Shown here in pieces: positions 44,323 to 53,997 of a DNA stretch of 64,000 bases. Each line of letters starts with the position of its first letter. Within the stretch, counting starts at the first letter, position 1. The notes under the pieces are model-generated. The model ran no database searches, was not told the DNA's origin, and worked only from the letters and a program-made list of their open reading frames with translations. Source of the DNA: Curtobacterium sp. ER1/6 (GTDB lineage: Bacteria > Actinomycetota > Actinomycetes > Actinomycetales > Microbacteriaceae); the NCBI RefSeq assembly GCF_001742745.1, contig NZ_MJAK01000002.1:338846-402845 (forward strand), read 5' to 3'. The position numbers and the translations under genes are program-made.

Positions 44323-45750
44323 TCAGATCTGTTCGCCGTGCGCGTGCCGAGCCGCCTCGGCCGCCGGCGAACCGGGTCGGTGTTCCTCGACCCATCCGTC
44401 GGTGTTGCGCTGCGGGGCGTAGCTGATCGCCAGCGACCCGGCCGGTACGTCCTTGCGGACGGTCGTACCCGCGCCGGTGTACGCCCCGTCCCCAATCCTA
44501 ACCGGGGCGACGAACACGTTGTGCGAGCCGGTGCGGACGTGCGACCCGACCTCGGTCCGGTGCTTGTGCACGCCGTCGTAGTTCGCGGTGATCGTGTTCG
44601 CGCCGATGTTGGACTCCTCGCCGACCTCGGCGTCGCCGATGTACGACAGGTGCGGGACCTTGCTGCCGCGTCCGATGACCGCGTTCTTCGTCTCGACGAA
44701 GGTGCCGATCTTGCCCCGCTCGCCGAGGACCGTGCCCGGACGCAGGTAGGCGAAGGGGCCGACGGAGGCGCCGTCGCCGATGACCGCGAGGGTCGCGTCG
44801 ACCCGGTTCACCACCGCGCCGGCACCGACCTCGGTGTCGCGGAGCGTGGTGTCCGGCCCGACCACCGCGCCGGCGGCGATCGCCGTCGCGCCCACGAGCT
44901 GCGTCCCGGGCAGGATCTCGGCGTCGGCCTCGATCGTGACGTCGAGGTCGATCCAGGTCGTGGCCGGGTCCTGCACGGTGACCCCGGCGACCTGGTGCCG
45001 GCGGACGATGCGGGCGTTGAGCTCGCGGGCGGCGTCGGACAGCTGCGCGCGGTCGTTGATGCCGGCCACGAGCCACGGGTCGGTCAGGGTGACGACGTCG
45101 ACGGCACCGCCGCGCTCGATGACGAGGGCGGGCACGTCGGTGACGTACTGCTCGCCCTGGGCGTTCGCGGTGGTGAGCGACGGCAGCACGGCGCGCAGGT
45201 GCGTCACGTCGAAGGCGTAGATGCCGGCGTTGTACTCGGTGATGGTGCGCTGGGCGTCCGTCGCGTCCTTGTGCTCGACGATGCCGACGAAGGCGCCGGC
45301 GGCGTCGCGGACGATGCGGCCGAGACCGGTGGCGTCGTCGGCGATCGCGCTCACGAGCGTGACGGCGTTGCCGGCGTGGGCGTTCAGGAGCGCGCGGAGC
45401 GACACCGCGTCGAGCAGCGGGACGTCGCCGGAGAGCACCACGACGGTGCCGTCGAAGTCGTCGGGCAGCGCCTGGACCGCGACCTGGACCGCTCGTCCGG
45501 TGCCGGGGACCTCGTCCTGGTCGACGACGATCGCGTCGGGCGCGCGCTCGGCGACCTCGTCCGCGACGCGCTCCCGCTCGTGCCGGACGACGACGGCGAG
45601 GTGCTCGGGCTCGAGCGAGGCGGCCGTCCGCAGCACGTGCGCGAGGAGGGGCAGGCCGGCGAGCCGGTGCAGCACCTTCGGGGTGGACGACTTCATGCGC
45701 GTGCCCTGCCCGGCGGCGAGGACGACGACGGCGATGCGCTGGTCGGTCAT
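44323..45750 (-). CDS. glmU: bifunctional UDP-N-acetylglucosamine pyrophosphorylase / glucosamine-1-phosphate acetyltransferase
   Basis: Makes UDP-GlcNAc for peptidoglycan in two steps. The N-terminal uridyltransferase domain (about 1-230) has LAAGQGTRMKSSTPKVLH; the C-terminal left-handed beta-helix (about 250-450) carries the acetyltransferase with repeating hexapeptides and YIGDAEVGEESNIGANTITANYDG. 475 aa, full length. Start ATG 45750. The end of the gene is 55 bp before prs. Confidence 0.97.
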   Translation of the reverse strand: MTDQRIAVVVLAAGQGTRMKSSTPKVLHRLAGLPLLAHVLRTAASLEPEHLAVVVRHERERVADEVAERAPDAIVVDQDEVPGTGRAVQVAVQALPDDFDGTVVVLSGDVPLLDAVSLRALLNAHAGNAVTLVSAIADDATGLGRIVRDAAGAFVGIVEHKDATDAQRTITEYNAGIYAFDVTHLRAVLPSLTTANAQGEQYVTDVPALVIERGGAVDVVTLTDPWLVAGINDRAQLSDAARELNARIVRRHQVAGVTVQDPATTWIDLDVTIEADAEILPGTQLVGATAIAAGAVVGPDTTLRDTEVGAGAVVNRVDATLAVIGDGASVGPFAYLRPGTVLGERGKIGTFVETKNAVIGRGSKVPHLSYIGDAEVGEESNIGANTITANYDGVHKHRTEVGSHVRTGSHNVFVAPVRIGDGAYTGAGTTVRKDVPAGSLAISYAPQRNTDGWVEEHRPGSPAAEAARHAHGEQI

Positions 45751-45839
45751 GCACCCATCCTGGCGCAAGCACTCCCGTCGGGCGCACGGCCTGCACGGAC
45801 GCGACGCACCCACTCGGCGGTCTCGGGCTCCCGAACCCC

Positions 45840-47219
45840 CTAGGCGGTCGCGGGCTCCCGCCGGACGAACGCCATGAGCACGAGCCCCGCGACGAGCACC
45901 ACCACGACACCGATGATCCCGAAGCGCGTGGAGCCGCCGATGGTGACCGCGATCCCGAACAGCGCCGGCGCGAGGAACGACGCCGCCCGCCCGGTCGTGG
46001 CGTAGAGGCCGAACAGCTCGCCCTCGCGTCCGGGCGTCGCGAGCCGCGACAGGTACGCCCGCGAGGACGACTGCACCGGGCCGACGAACAGCGCGAGGGT
46101 CAGCCCGAGCACCCAGAAGCCGGCGGTCGCGTCGCCCACGAGGAACACGCCGACCCCGGTCAGCGCGAGTCCGGCGAGCGAGACCGTGATGACCGCGCGC
46201 GACCCGAAGCGGTCGTCGAGCCGACCGGACGCGAACGTCGCGATCCCCGCGACGACGTTGGCGGCGATCGCGAAGAGGATCACCTGCGACGGCGTGAAGC
46301 CGAACACCTGCGCGGCCACGATCCCGCCGAAGGTGAACACCGCGCCGACCCCGTCGCGGAACACGGCGCTCGCGACGAGGAACGCCAGGACGTTCCGGCG
46401 CTCCCGCCACAGCCGTGCGACGTGCCGCCCGAGGTCGCGGTAGGCGCCGAGCAGGCCGCCCGTGCGCGTCCGGTCCGGTGCCGCCTCGGGCACGGTGAGG
46501 AAGAGCGGGACCGAGCTCACGGCGAGCCACACCGCGGCGATGCCGATGGCGACGCGCACGTCCCACGACCCGGACGCCACCGTCGACGGCAGGTGCAGGA
46601 GTCCGGCGACCCCCTCGTCGCCGAAGTCCTGGATGCAGAGCACGAGCAGGACGACGAGCAGCACGATGCCGCCGAAGTACCCGGCCGCCCACCCGATCGC
46701 CGACACCCGGCCGGTCTGTGGGCCCGGCGCCACCTGGCCGAGCATCGCGTTGTACCCGACCGTCGCGATCTCGTACGCGACCGTCCCGATGCCGAGCAGG
46801 GCCGCGCCGAGCACCAGGTACGGCTGCTGCGGGGCGACGAACACCATGGCACCGATGGACAGCGCGACGCCGACCGTGCCGATGAGCACCGACCGGCGCC
46901 GGTGCCCGGACGAGTCGGCGAGCCGCCCCACCGCGGGGGCGACGAGCGCCACCACGATCCCGGCGAGGGTGAGCGCGGTCGAGACGGTCGCCGCGTTGTG
47001 CGCGAGTTCGCGCTCGACGGCGCGCGCGGCGTCCGCCGAGGACCCCTCGGCGGCGACGAGCCCCGGGTCGACGAACGCACGACTGGCGAGGTACGTGCTG
47101 AAGACGAAGGTCGTGACGACGGCGTTGAAGGCCGCGGACCCCCAGTCCCAGAGCGCCCAGGACACGAGAGCCCGTCGGTCGGTGCGCTGCGGCACTGCCG
47201 CCGCCGGTGTCGCGGTCAT
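45840..47219 (-). CDS. MFS transporter, UMF1 / Atg22-like family
   Basis: 459 residues with about 12 transmembrane helices. The N-terminal SWALWDWGSAAFNAVVTTFVFSTY is the hallmark of the UMF1 family, related to yeast vacuolar Atg22 amino-acid effluxer. The substrate in bacteria is unknown. The ATG at 47219 follows TACGGT (47226-47231) by 6 nt, so it is likely leaderless. It is followed by glmU but has its own spacing of 90 bp; palindrome E lies upstream. Confidence 0.88.
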   Translation of the reverse strand: MTATPAAAVPQRTDRRALVSWALWDWGSAAFNAVVTTFVFSTYLASRAFVDPGLVAAEGSSADAARAVERELAHNAATVSTALTLAGIVVALVAPAVGRLADSSGHRRRSVLIGTVGVALSIGAMVFVAPQQPYLVLGAALLGIGTVAYEIATVGYNAMLGQVAPGPQTGRVSAIGWAAGYFGGIVLLVVLLVLCIQDFGDEGVAGLLHLPSTVASGSWDVRVAIGIAAVWLAVSSVPLFLTVPEAAPDRTRTGGLLGAYRDLGRHVARLWRERRNVLAFLVASAVFRDGVGAVFTFGGIVAAQVFGFTPSQVILFAIAANVVAGIATFASGRLDDRFGSRAVITVSLAGLALTGVGVFLVGDATAGFWVLGLTLALFVGPVQSSSRAYLSRLATPGREGELFGLYATTGRAASFLAPALFGIAVTIGGSTRFGIIGVVVVLVAGLVLMAFVRREPATA

Positions 47220-47306
47220 GGCCGAACCGTAGCGCGTCGCGGTGTCGCGGCGGTGCCCCCGGTCCGGGTGCGTCGGCAGGCGCGGTCGCCGGACCGGACC
47301 GCAGGC

Positions 47307-47350
47307 CGGACGGGAGGCGCGGTGCCAGCTGGCATCGCGCCTCCCGTCCG
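47307..47350. repeat. dispersed palindrome, copy E
   Basis: 20-bp stem with one G-U pair (47307-47326 with 47331-47350) and a 4-nt loop, 27 bp beyond the stop of the dehydrogenase gene. Core GGACGGGAGGC continued by GCGGTGCC, like copy C. Confidence 0.85.
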
Positions 47351-47377
47351 TCGACCGGTCACGTCGTCACGACGTGG

Positions 47378-48424
47378 TCAGTCCGTCGCGGGCACGCCGT
47401 TCGGGTACACGACCGACTTCAGCGACGCCGGGTCGGTGTCGCTCTCCAGCGCCTCGCGGACCTCGTCGAGCCCGAAGCGCCCGGTGACGAGTGCGTCGAG
47501 GTCGACCTGGCCCGAGGCGACCAACCCGATCGCCACCGGCCAGGTGTTCGTGTACCGGAAGATGCCCGTGACGGTCACCTCGAGGTTCTGGATGTGCTCG
47601 ACGGGCAGGACCATCTCGGAGTTGCCGAGGCCGACGAGCACGGCCGCGCCGGCCGGTCCCACGGCCTTGATGCCGTCCGACACCGCTCGGGGCGCACCGC
47701 TGGCGTCGATGAACGCGTCGACGGGCACGATGTCCGACGTGACGTCCACCGCGACCGGGTCCACGACCTCGGTGGCGCCGAAGGACAGCGCACGCTCGCG
47801 ACGCTCGGGAACGAGGTCGCTCACGACGACGCGGGTCGCGCCGAAGGCCCGGGCGACCTGCGCGCAGATCACGCCGATCGGACCGGCGCCCGCGACGAGC
47901 ACGCTCGACCCGGGGACGATGCCGGCCTTGCGGGCGGCCGCGATGCCGACCGACAGCGGTTCGAGCAGTGCACCGGCCTCGAAGGACACGCTGTCCGGCA
48001 GGGTGTGCGCGAACTCGGCCTCGATGGTGACGTACTCGGCGAAGGCGCCGTCGACCGGCGGGGTCGCGTAGAAGCGCATGTGCGGGCAGAGGTTGTACCG
48101 GCCGGCCAGGCACTGCGCGCAGCGGTGGCAGGGGCGCTGCGGTTCGACGGCGACGCGCTCGCCGACGCGGGACGGGTCGATGCCCTCGCCGACGGCGGCG
48201 ATCGTGCCGGACAGCTCGTGGCCGAGGACGAGCGGCTCCTCGACGACGAAGTCCCCGATGCGGCCGTGGCGGTAGTAGTGGACGTCGGAGCCGCACACGC
48301 CGACGGCGGCGACCCGGACGAGCACGTCGCCGGGTGCGACCTCGGGGACGGCGCGGTCCTCGACCGTCAGGTCCTCGGTGCCGAGCAGGACGCTCGCGCG
48401 CTGGGTGTCGGGGGTGGTGCTCAT
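47378..48424 (-). CDS. zinc-dependent polyol dehydrogenase (xylitol/sorbitol type)
   Basis: 348-residue medium-chain dehydrogenase that oxidises a polyol to a ketose, most likely xylitol to xylulose given its neighbours. Catalytic zinc ligands C44 (VGVCGSDVHYY), H69 and E70 (GHE); structural zinc C99, C102, C105, C113; NAD-binding GAGPIGVICAQVA. Its ATG overlaps the TGA of the ROK regulator gene upstream (ATGA), so both are made together. It is the last gene of the minus-strand sugar run. Confidence 0.9.
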   Translation of the reverse strand: MSTTPDTQRASVLLGTEDLTVEDRAVPEVAPGDVLVRVAAVGVCGSDVHYYRHGRIGDFVVEEPLVLGHELSGTIAAVGEGIDPSRVGERVAVEPQRPCHRCAQCLAGRYNLCPHMRFYATPPVDGAFAEYVTIEAEFAHTLPDSVSFEAGALLEPLSVGIAAARKAGIVPGSSVLVAGAGPIGVICAQVARAFGATRVVVSDLVPERRERALSFGATEVVDPVAVDVTSDIVPVDAFIDASGAPRAVSDGIKAVGPAGAAVLVGLGNSEMVLPVEHIQNLEVTVTGIFRYTNTWPVAIGLVASGQVDLDALVTGRFGLDEVREALESDTDPASLKSVVYPNGVPATD

Positions 48425-49734
48425 GCGGATCTCGCTTCCTCGACCGCGTCGTCGCGGTCGGCTGTGGTCTCGTGGGTGTCGGTGGTGGTGGTCACGGGGG
48501 CGCCCGCGCTGGTGGGCTCGCCCACGCTCGCGGGCACGCCCGCGTCCGTGGGCACGCCCGTGCTGCGGAGGGTGCCGTCGCGGAGGAGGTCGGCGAACCC
48601 GAGCTCGGCCGCGCCCCGCACGAGGACGTCGCGCCCGAGGGCGGCGGGCACGATGCGGAGTCGGTCGGTCATCGCCGCCATGGTCTGGGCCCGGACGTCG
48701 TCCTCCACGCGGTCGCCGACGTGCCCGAGCAGGACGGCGAGGAACCCGCCGAGCACGACGACCTCGGGGTCGACCGTGTGGATGGCGTTCCGGATCGCGG
48801 TGGCGAGCGCAGCGACCTGGCGGTCGACGACCCGTTCGACGGTGTCCCGCCCGTCGGCGAGCGCGGTCGCGAGCGCGTCGAGGTCGTCCGGTGCGGTCCC
48901 GGTCACGGCGGTCAGGGCACCGCGCGAGGCCTCGGTCTCGAGGCACCCGACCGCACCGCAGTGGCATCGGATGCCGTTCGCGGCGACGAAGGTGTGCCCG
49001 AGCTCGCCCGCGTACCCGTCGGCACCGCTGAACGGCCGGCCGGCGCTCACGATCCCGCCGCCGATGCCGCTGGCGCCGCCGTTGAGGTACACGAGGTCGT
49101 CGACACCGCGCGCGCTGCCGTACAGCCGCTCGGCCCAGGCGCCGAGGTTCGCGTCGTTCGCCGCGCGGACCGGCAGCCCGAGGCGCTCGGCGAGGGGGCC
49201 GGCGAAGGGCTCGTCGCGCCACCCGAGGTGCGGGGCGTCGCGGACGACCCCGTCCTCGACCCGCACGATGCCCGGGACCGCGACGCCGACCCCGACGACC
49301 CGGAGCGACGGCGCCCGGTCGGTGAGCGTCCGCAGCACGCGGGCGACGGCGTCGACGGCGTCCGCCGCTCCGGGCACGGTGGTCTGCGGTTCGACGAGGC
49401 GGTCACGGACGGTGCCGTCGAGCGCGACGAGGGCGACCCCGACGGCGTCGATCTCCACCGTCACCGCCGCGGCCACGACGTCCGGCGCCGCTCGGACGAT
49501 CGCGCTCGGGCGGCCCACGCCGGCCGGGCGCTCGGAGCCGGCGCCACCACCGGCCGTCGGCAGTTCCTCGTGCACGAGGCCCTGCTCGACGAGCTCCCCG
49601 ACCAGTGCGAGCACCGTCGACCGGTTGAGCCCCGTCCGACGGGTGAGCTCGGCGCGGCTGACGGGTCCGCCCTCGTGCACGATGCGGAGGACGCGCGCGG
49701 CGTTGCCGGGCGTGGTCGTGGCCGTCCGGGCCAT
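48421..49734 (-). CDS. ROK family transcriptional regulator (XylR-like)
   Basis: 437 residues: an N-terminal winged helix (about 12-60, VSRAELTRRTGLNRSTVLALVGELVEQGL), a ROK sugar-binding domain with the zinc signature CHCGAVGCLE, and an unusual C-terminal tail of about 45 residues rich in Thr, Ala and Asp. In this family the repressor form binds free sugars such as xylose. It is the only regulator in the xylose module and thus the best candidate for the palindrome at the xylA promoter. A second imperfect palindrome lies in its own upstream gap. Start ATG 49734 with GGAGGACCC. Confidence 0.9.
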   Translation of the reverse strand: MARTATTTPGNAARVLRIVHEGGPVSRAELTRRTGLNRSTVLALVGELVEQGLVHEELPTAGGGAGSERPAGVGRPSAIVRAAPDVVAAAVTVEIDAVGVALVALDGTVRDRLVEPQTTVPGAADAVDAVARVLRTLTDRAPSLRVVGVGVAVPGIVRVEDGVVRDAPHLGWRDEPFAGPLAERLGLPVRAANDANLGAWAERLYGSARGVDDLVYLNGGASGIGGGIVSAGRPFSGADGYAGELGHTFVAANGIRCHCGAVGCLETEASRGALTAVTGTAPDDLDALATALADGRDTVERVVDRQVAALATAIRNAIHTVDPEVVVLGGFLAVLLGHVGDRVEDDVRAQTMAAMTDRLRIVPAALGRDVLVRGAAELGFADLLRDGTLRSTGVPTDAGVPASVGEPTSAGAPVTTTTDTHETTADRDDAVEEARSA

Positions 49735-49785
49735 GGGTCCTCCTGTGGTGTGCGGGGTGGGGGGGCGGAGCGAGCCTCGGCTCTG

Positions 49786-49823
49786 CGGACAGTTTCGCGG
49801 GCGCAAGTCCGCGAACTTGTCCG
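49786..49823. promoter_or_regulatory. imperfect palindrome upstream of the ROK gene
   Basis: Arms of 15 nt (49786-49800 with 49809-49823) matching at 13 positions, CGGACA at one end and TGTCCG at the other, about 50 bp before the ROK start. It may be an autoregulatory site or a terminator for the upstream isomerase gene. A CGAGCCTCG direct repeat flanks it (from 49771 and from 49830). Confidence 0.4.
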
Positions 49824-49862
49824 CCGGGCCGAGCCTCGTGCGGGCAGGCAGCCCGGCGCCGG

Positions 49863-50888
49863 CTAGCGCGACCGCGAGAACGCGGCGTCGAACGACGCGT
49901 CGGGCGGGGCGATCGTCCCGAGTCGCCGCACGAACGCGAGCGCCTCGGGGCCGCCGACGAGCCGGTCCATACCCGCGTCCTCCCACTCGACACTGGTCGG
50001 TCCCGCGTACCCGATGTGGTTGAGCACGCGGAACACCCGCTCCCACGGCACGTCCCCGTGCCCGGCGGTGACGAAGTCCCACCCGCGCCGGGGGTCGCCC
50101 CACGGCAGGTGCGACGACAGCCGTCCGTTCCGGCCGTCGAGCTGCTTGACCGACTCCTTGCAGTGCACGTGGTACACCCGGTCGGCGAAGTCGAGCAGGA
50201 ACGCGGCGGGGTCGAGGTCCTGCCAGACGAAGTGCGACGGGTCGAAGTTGAACCCGAACGCCGGCCGATCTGCGAAGACGTCCAACGCCCGACGAGCCGT
50301 CCAGTAGTCGTAGGCGATCTCGGACGGGTGCACCTCGAGCGCGAAGCGGACGCCGACCTCCTCGAACACGTCGAGGATCGGCGACCAGCGGTCGTGGAAG
50401 TCCTGGTACCCGGCCTCGATCATCGCCGGCGGCACAGGCGGGAACCCCGCGACGGTCTTCCAGATCGACGAACCCGAGAACCCGGTGACGGTGTCGACGC
50501 CGAGCGCGGCCGCCGCGCGTGCGGTCCACTGCAACTCCTCGGCCGCCCGCTGCCGCACGCCCTCGGGATCGCCGTCGCCCCACACGTGCGGCGCGAGGAT
50601 GTCCTCGTGCCGCTGGTCGATCGGGTCGTCGCACACGGCCTGCCCGGTCAGGTGGTTCGCGATCGTCCAGACCTGCAGCCCGTTGCGCTCGAGGATCTCC
50701 TTGCGGCCCGCCACGTACTCGGGTTCCGTCGCGGCCCGGCGGACGTCGAGGTGGTCGCCCCAGCAGGCGATCTCCAGCCCGTCGTAGCCCCACTCCCCGG
50801 CCAGGCGTGCGACCTCCTCGAAGGGCAGGTCGGCCCACTGTCCGGTGAACAGCGTCACCGGCCGGGAGGCACGGGTCGGGTCCGTCAT
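49863..50888 (-). CDS. sugar phosphate isomerase/epimerase family TIM-barrel protein
   Basis: 341 residues of the AP-endonuclease-2-like TIM barrel: [37 protein letters not shown] at the N-terminus, [13 protein letters not shown] and [11 protein letters not shown] with the conserved metal-binding Glu, Asp and His. Homologues in Gfo/Idh operons act on inositol- or keto-sugar-like compounds; the substrate here is unknown. ATG 50888 with GGAAGCAGC. It follows the first Gfo/Idh/MocA gene by 26 bp in the same operon. Confidence 0.88.
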   Translation of the reverse strand: MTDPTRASRPVTLFTGQWADLPFEEVARLAGEWGYDGLEIACWGDHLDVRRAATEPEYVAGRKEILERNGLQVWTIANHLTGQAVCDDPIDQRHEDILAPHVWGDGDPEGVRQRAAEELQWTARAAAALGVDTVTGFSGSSIWKTVAGFPPVPPAMIEAGYQDFHDRWSPILDVFEEVGVRFALEVHPSEIAYDYWTARRALDVFADRPAFGFNFDPSHFVWQDLDPAAFLLDFADRVYHVHCKESVKQLDGRNGRLSSHLPWGDPRRGWDFVTAGHGDVPWERVFRVLNHIGYAGPTSVEWEDAGMDRLVGGPEALAFVRRLGTIAPPDASFDAAFSRSR

Positions 50889-50914
50889 GCTGCTTCCTGC
50901 TTCCTGCTGCTCGT

Positions 50915-52012
50915 TCACCAGGTGCCCGGCTCTGCCCCGACGGGCACGGTGTCCGGGCGGTCGACGCGCGACCGCACCTCGACCACGGTGTGCTCGCGGG
51001 CGGCGGTGGAGACCGCCTCCATGATCTCGAGCACGTGGAACGCGAGGTCGCCGGACGCCCGGTGCGGGCGGTCCGTCGCGATCGCGTGCGCCATGTCGGC
51101 GAGACCGTACCCACGTCCGGCGTCGGCGTACCCGGCGCTCGTCGGCAGGTCGGACCACTCGCGCGTGGCGGCGTCGGCGACCGACACGGTGTCCGAGAAG
51201 CGGTTCGGGTCGGGCACGCCGAGGGTGCCCGCGGTGCCGTACACCTCGAACAGCGGTGCCCGGGTCGCCCAGACCTCGAACGAGACGGTGACCGTCGAGA
51301 CGACACCGTTCGCGTGCTCCAGGACCGCGACGACGTGCGTGTCGATGTCGACCCGCAGCGGGGTGCCCGCGGCCGGTCCGCTGGCGATGGTGCGCTCGCG
51401 GTCGGAGCGGGTCGAGGCCCCGCTCACGCGGACGACCGGGCCGAAGAACGACACGAGGCTCGTCAGGTAGTACGGCCCCATGTCGAGCAGCGGACCGCCG
51501 CCGGGCTGGTAGTAGAACCCCGGTGCCGGGTGCCAGAGCTCGTGGCCGGGCGCCGACCACGACACCGCCGCCCCCACGGGCGTGCCGATCGCGCCGCTGT
51601 CGAGTGCCTGGCGGGCGGTCTGGATGCCGGTGCCGAGCACGGTGTCCGGCGCGCTGCCGACCCGCAGGCCCGAGCGGCGGGCGAGGTCGAGCACGGGCTG
51701 CGCCTCGGCCGTCGACATCGCCAGCGGCTTCTCGCCGTAGACGTGCTTGCCGGCCTCGAGCGCCCGGGTGGCGATCTCGGCGTGCGCGGCGGGGATCGTC
51801 AGGTTGAGGACGACGTCGACGTCGTCGGCCGCGATGAGCTCGTCGACCGAGGAGCCGCGCACGCCCTGGGCCTCGCCCACCGCCTGCGCCCGCGCCACGT
51901 CGATGTCCGCCACGGCGGTGAGCTCGAGCCCGGGCAGGGCCGGGAAGTGCTCGAAGTACTGCTGGCTGATGACGCCGACCCCGACGACACCGACCTTCAA
52001 CGGGCTGCCCAC
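50915..52012 (-). CDS. Gfo/Idh/MocA family oxidoreductase
   Basis: 365 residues: N-terminal Rossmann domain ([17 protein letters not shown]), the family motif [14 protein letters not shown] where the Lys takes part in catalysis, and a C-terminal alpha/beta domain with the substrate-side [12 protein letters not shown]. It oxidises or reduces a sugar-like compound with NAD(P). The GTG at 52012 overlaps the end of the ThuA gene by 16 nt, so the genes are co-expressed. Confidence 0.9.
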   Translation of the reverse strand: MGSPLKVGVVGVGVISQQYFEHFPALPGLELTAVADIDVARAQAVGEAQGVRGSSVDELIAADDVDVVLNLTIPAAHAEIATRALEAGKHVYGEKPLAMSTAEAQPVLDLARRSGLRVGSAPDTVLGTGIQTARQALDSGAIGTPVGAAVSWSAPGHELWHPAPGFYYQPGGGPLLDMGPYYLTSLVSFFGPVVRVSGASTRSDRERTIASGPAAGTPLRVDIDTHVVAVLEHANGVVSTVTVSFEVWATRAPLFEVYGTAGTLGVPDPNRFSDTVSVADAATREWSDLPTSAGYADAGRGYGLADMAHAIATDRPHRASGDLAFHVLEIMEAVSTAAREHTVVEVRSRVDRPDTVPVGAEPGTW

Positions 52013-52707
52013 AGGAGTCCCCTCTCGATGATCGTGCGGAGCGGCTGCGACTCGACCACCTCGAGCCGGTGCCCGGGTGCCGAGACGAACACGCGTCCCT
52101 CGCCCCACTGCCGGGTCCAGATCGCCGGCGCCGTGACCGGACGGTTCCAGGCGTCGAAGTCCCGGGCCTCCTGCGTCGTGGTCGCCAGCACGTCGTTGTA
52201 CTCGTCGGAGAGCACCCAGTACTGCTCGGTCACGAGGTCGAAGTCCTCGATGCCCTGCGTGATCGGGTGCTCGTGCCCGGCCTCGGTGACGTGCACCGTG
52301 TACGGGATGTAGTTGTCGGACTGCTCGCCGGTGCGCTCCGAGGGGTGCTTGCCCGCGTGGTGCGCGAACTGGCCGCCGATCATGTGCAGGTAGTCGGCGG
52401 TGTTCCGGAAGGCGTCCGCGATGCCGCCGTGCCACCCGGCGAGCCCGGCGCCACCGAGGACCGCCTTCTGGAGTCCGGCGAACTCGTCGTCCGCGATGGT
52501 CGACATCGTCACGACCTGCACGATCAGGTCGACCTCGGCCATCACGGACTCGTCGGCGTACACCGCCGTCGAGTCCGACACGCGGACGTCGAAGCCGTTG
52601 TCCCGCAGGAACGGGACGAACAGGTCGGTGGTCTCGACGGGCATGTGTCCGTCCCACCCGCCGCGGACGACCAGTGCCCGGCGCTGCGGGGTCTCGGCGG
52701 CGCTCAT
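51997..52707 (-). CDS. ThuA domain protein
   Basis: 236-residue protein with the ThuA (trehalose utilisation) fold, related to class I glutamine amidotransferases: [37 protein letters not shown], and a Trp-rich C-terminal part. Its role in sugar operons is not settled. The ATG overlaps the stop of the upstream Gfo/Idh gene (ATGA) and its own end overlaps the next gene by 16 nt, so the three are tightly coupled. Confidence 0.9.
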   Translation of the reverse strand: MSAAETPQRRALVVRGGWDGHMPVETTDLFVPFLRDNGFDVRVSDSTAVYADESVMAEVDLIVQVVTMSTIADDEFAGLQKAVLGGAGLAGWHGGIADAFRNTADYLHMIGGQFAHHAGKHPSERTGEQSDNYIPYTVHVTEAGHEHPITQGIEDFDLVTEQYWVLSDEYNDVLATTTQEARDFDAWNRPVTAPAIWTRQWGEGRVFVSAPGHRLEVVESQPLRTIIERGLLWAAR

Positions 52708-53900
52708 CGGATCGCCGTCCAGGCGCTGCCGTCGGCCGCGCTGCGCTCGACCGCGTCGAGGACCTGCTGCACGTGCAGCCCCTCCTCGAAGGACGGGGAC
52801 GGGTCCTCGCCGGCGACGATCGCCTGCACGAAGTCCTTCACCTCGTGACTGAAGGTGTGCTCGTACCCGATGAGGTGTCCGGTCGGCCACCACGCCGCCA
52901 TGTACGGGTGCTCGGGCTCGGTGACGAGGATCCGCCGGAAGCCCTGCTCCCCCGCGGGTGCCGACGCCTCGTACAGCCGCAGCTCGTTCATGGACTCGAG
53001 GTCGAACTGGATCGCACCCTCGGAGCCGCTGATCTCGAGGGTCAGGCCGTTCTTCCGGCCGGTCGCGTACCGCGTCGCCTCGAAGGTGCCGATCGCACCG
53101 TCCGCGGCGCCACCGGCCAGACGACCGAGGAAGAACGCCGCGTCGTCGACGGTGACCTGCCCGCGCTCCTCGGACGCCGTGCCGGAGAGCCCGACGCCCT
53201 CGGCCATCAGCGGGCGCTCGTGCACGAAGGTCTCGAGCGTGCCGGACACGGTGGACAGCTGTGCGCCGGTGACGTGCTCGACGAGGTCGATCGCGTGCGC
53301 ACCGATGTCGCCGAGCGAGCCGGAGCCGGCGAGCGCCTTGTCGAGGCGCCACGTCATCGGGCCCTCGGGGTCGGCCAACCAGTCCTGCAGGTAGAGCGCG
53401 CGGACCTGACGAACGGTCCCGAGCCTCCCGGCCTGCACCAGCTGGCGGGCCAGCGCGATCGCGGGGACCCGGCGGTAGCTGAAGCCGACCATCGACCGGA
53501 CGCCGTCCGCCCGGGCCGCCGCGGCGGCCTCGGTCATCGCCTCGGCCTCGGCGACGGAGTTGGCGAGCGGCTTCTCGCAGAGCACGTGCTTGCCGGCGCG
53601 GAGCGCGGCGATCGCGACCTCGACGTGCGACGAGCCGGGCGAGCAGATGTCGACCACGTCGATGTCCGGGTCGGTGACCGCTGCCTGCCAGTCGGTCGAG
53701 GCCGTCTGCCAGCCGTACTGGCGACGCGCTGCCTCCGTCCGCTCCGGGTCGCGCCCCACGACCACCGCCATCTCGGTCTCGACCCCGAGGTCGAAGAACC
53801 TCGGGGCGGTCCGCCACCCCTGCGAGTGGGCGGCCCCCATGAAGCCGTGTCCCACCATCGCCACACGCAGTCGTCCCTGCGCAGGTCGGTCCGATGCCAT
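52704..53900 (-). CDS. Gfo/Idh/MocA family oxidoreductase
   Basis: 398 residues: Rossmann motif VAMVGHGFMGAAHSQGWR, the family EKPLANSVAEAEAM, and a large C-terminal domain with GDIGAHAIDLVEHVTG. It is the first gene of the minus-strand sugar operon and is read divergently from xylA, with a 97-bp gap holding both promoters and the palindromic operator candidate. It is a different paralogue from the gene at 51 kb. ATG 53900 with AAAGGAGCG. Confidence 0.92.
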   Translation of the reverse strand: MASDRPAQGRLRVAMVGHGFMGAAHSQGWRTAPRFFDLGVETEMAVVVGRDPERTEAARRQYGWQTASTDWQAAVTDPDIDVVDICSPGSSHVEVAIAALRAGKHVLCEKPLANSVAEAEAMTEAAAAARADGVRSMVGFSYRRVPAIALARQLVQAGRLGTVRQVRALYLQDWLADPEGPMTWRLDKALAGSGSLGDIGAHAIDLVEHVTGAQLSTVSGTLETFVHERPLMAEGVGLSGTASEERGQVTVDDAAFFLGRLAGGAADGAIGTFEATRYATGRKNGLTLEISGSEGAIQFDLESMNELRLYEASAPAGEQGFRRILVTEPEHPYMAAWWPTGHLIGYEHTFSHEVKDFVQAIVAGEDPSPSFEEGLHVQQVLDAVERSAADGSAWTAIR

Positions 53901-53925
53901 TCGTTCGCTCCTTTGCGATCACGTC

Positions 53926-53968
53926 TTGCCAGAGTCAACACTACCGCTTATGTTGGGCGCGGCAACAT
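53926..53968 (+). promoter_or_regulatory. xylA promoter with overlapping operator
   Basis: TTGCCA (53926-53931), 17 nt, TATGTT (53949-53954). The -10 box runs into a perfect palindrome ATGTTG-N7-CAACAT (53950-53968), so a bound repressor would block RNA polymerase. The adjacent divergent operon would be covered as well. The ROK regulator of this module is the likely ligand. Confidence 0.65.
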
Positions 53969-53997
53969 TTTGTTTCGACGACGAACGGTGATCCACC

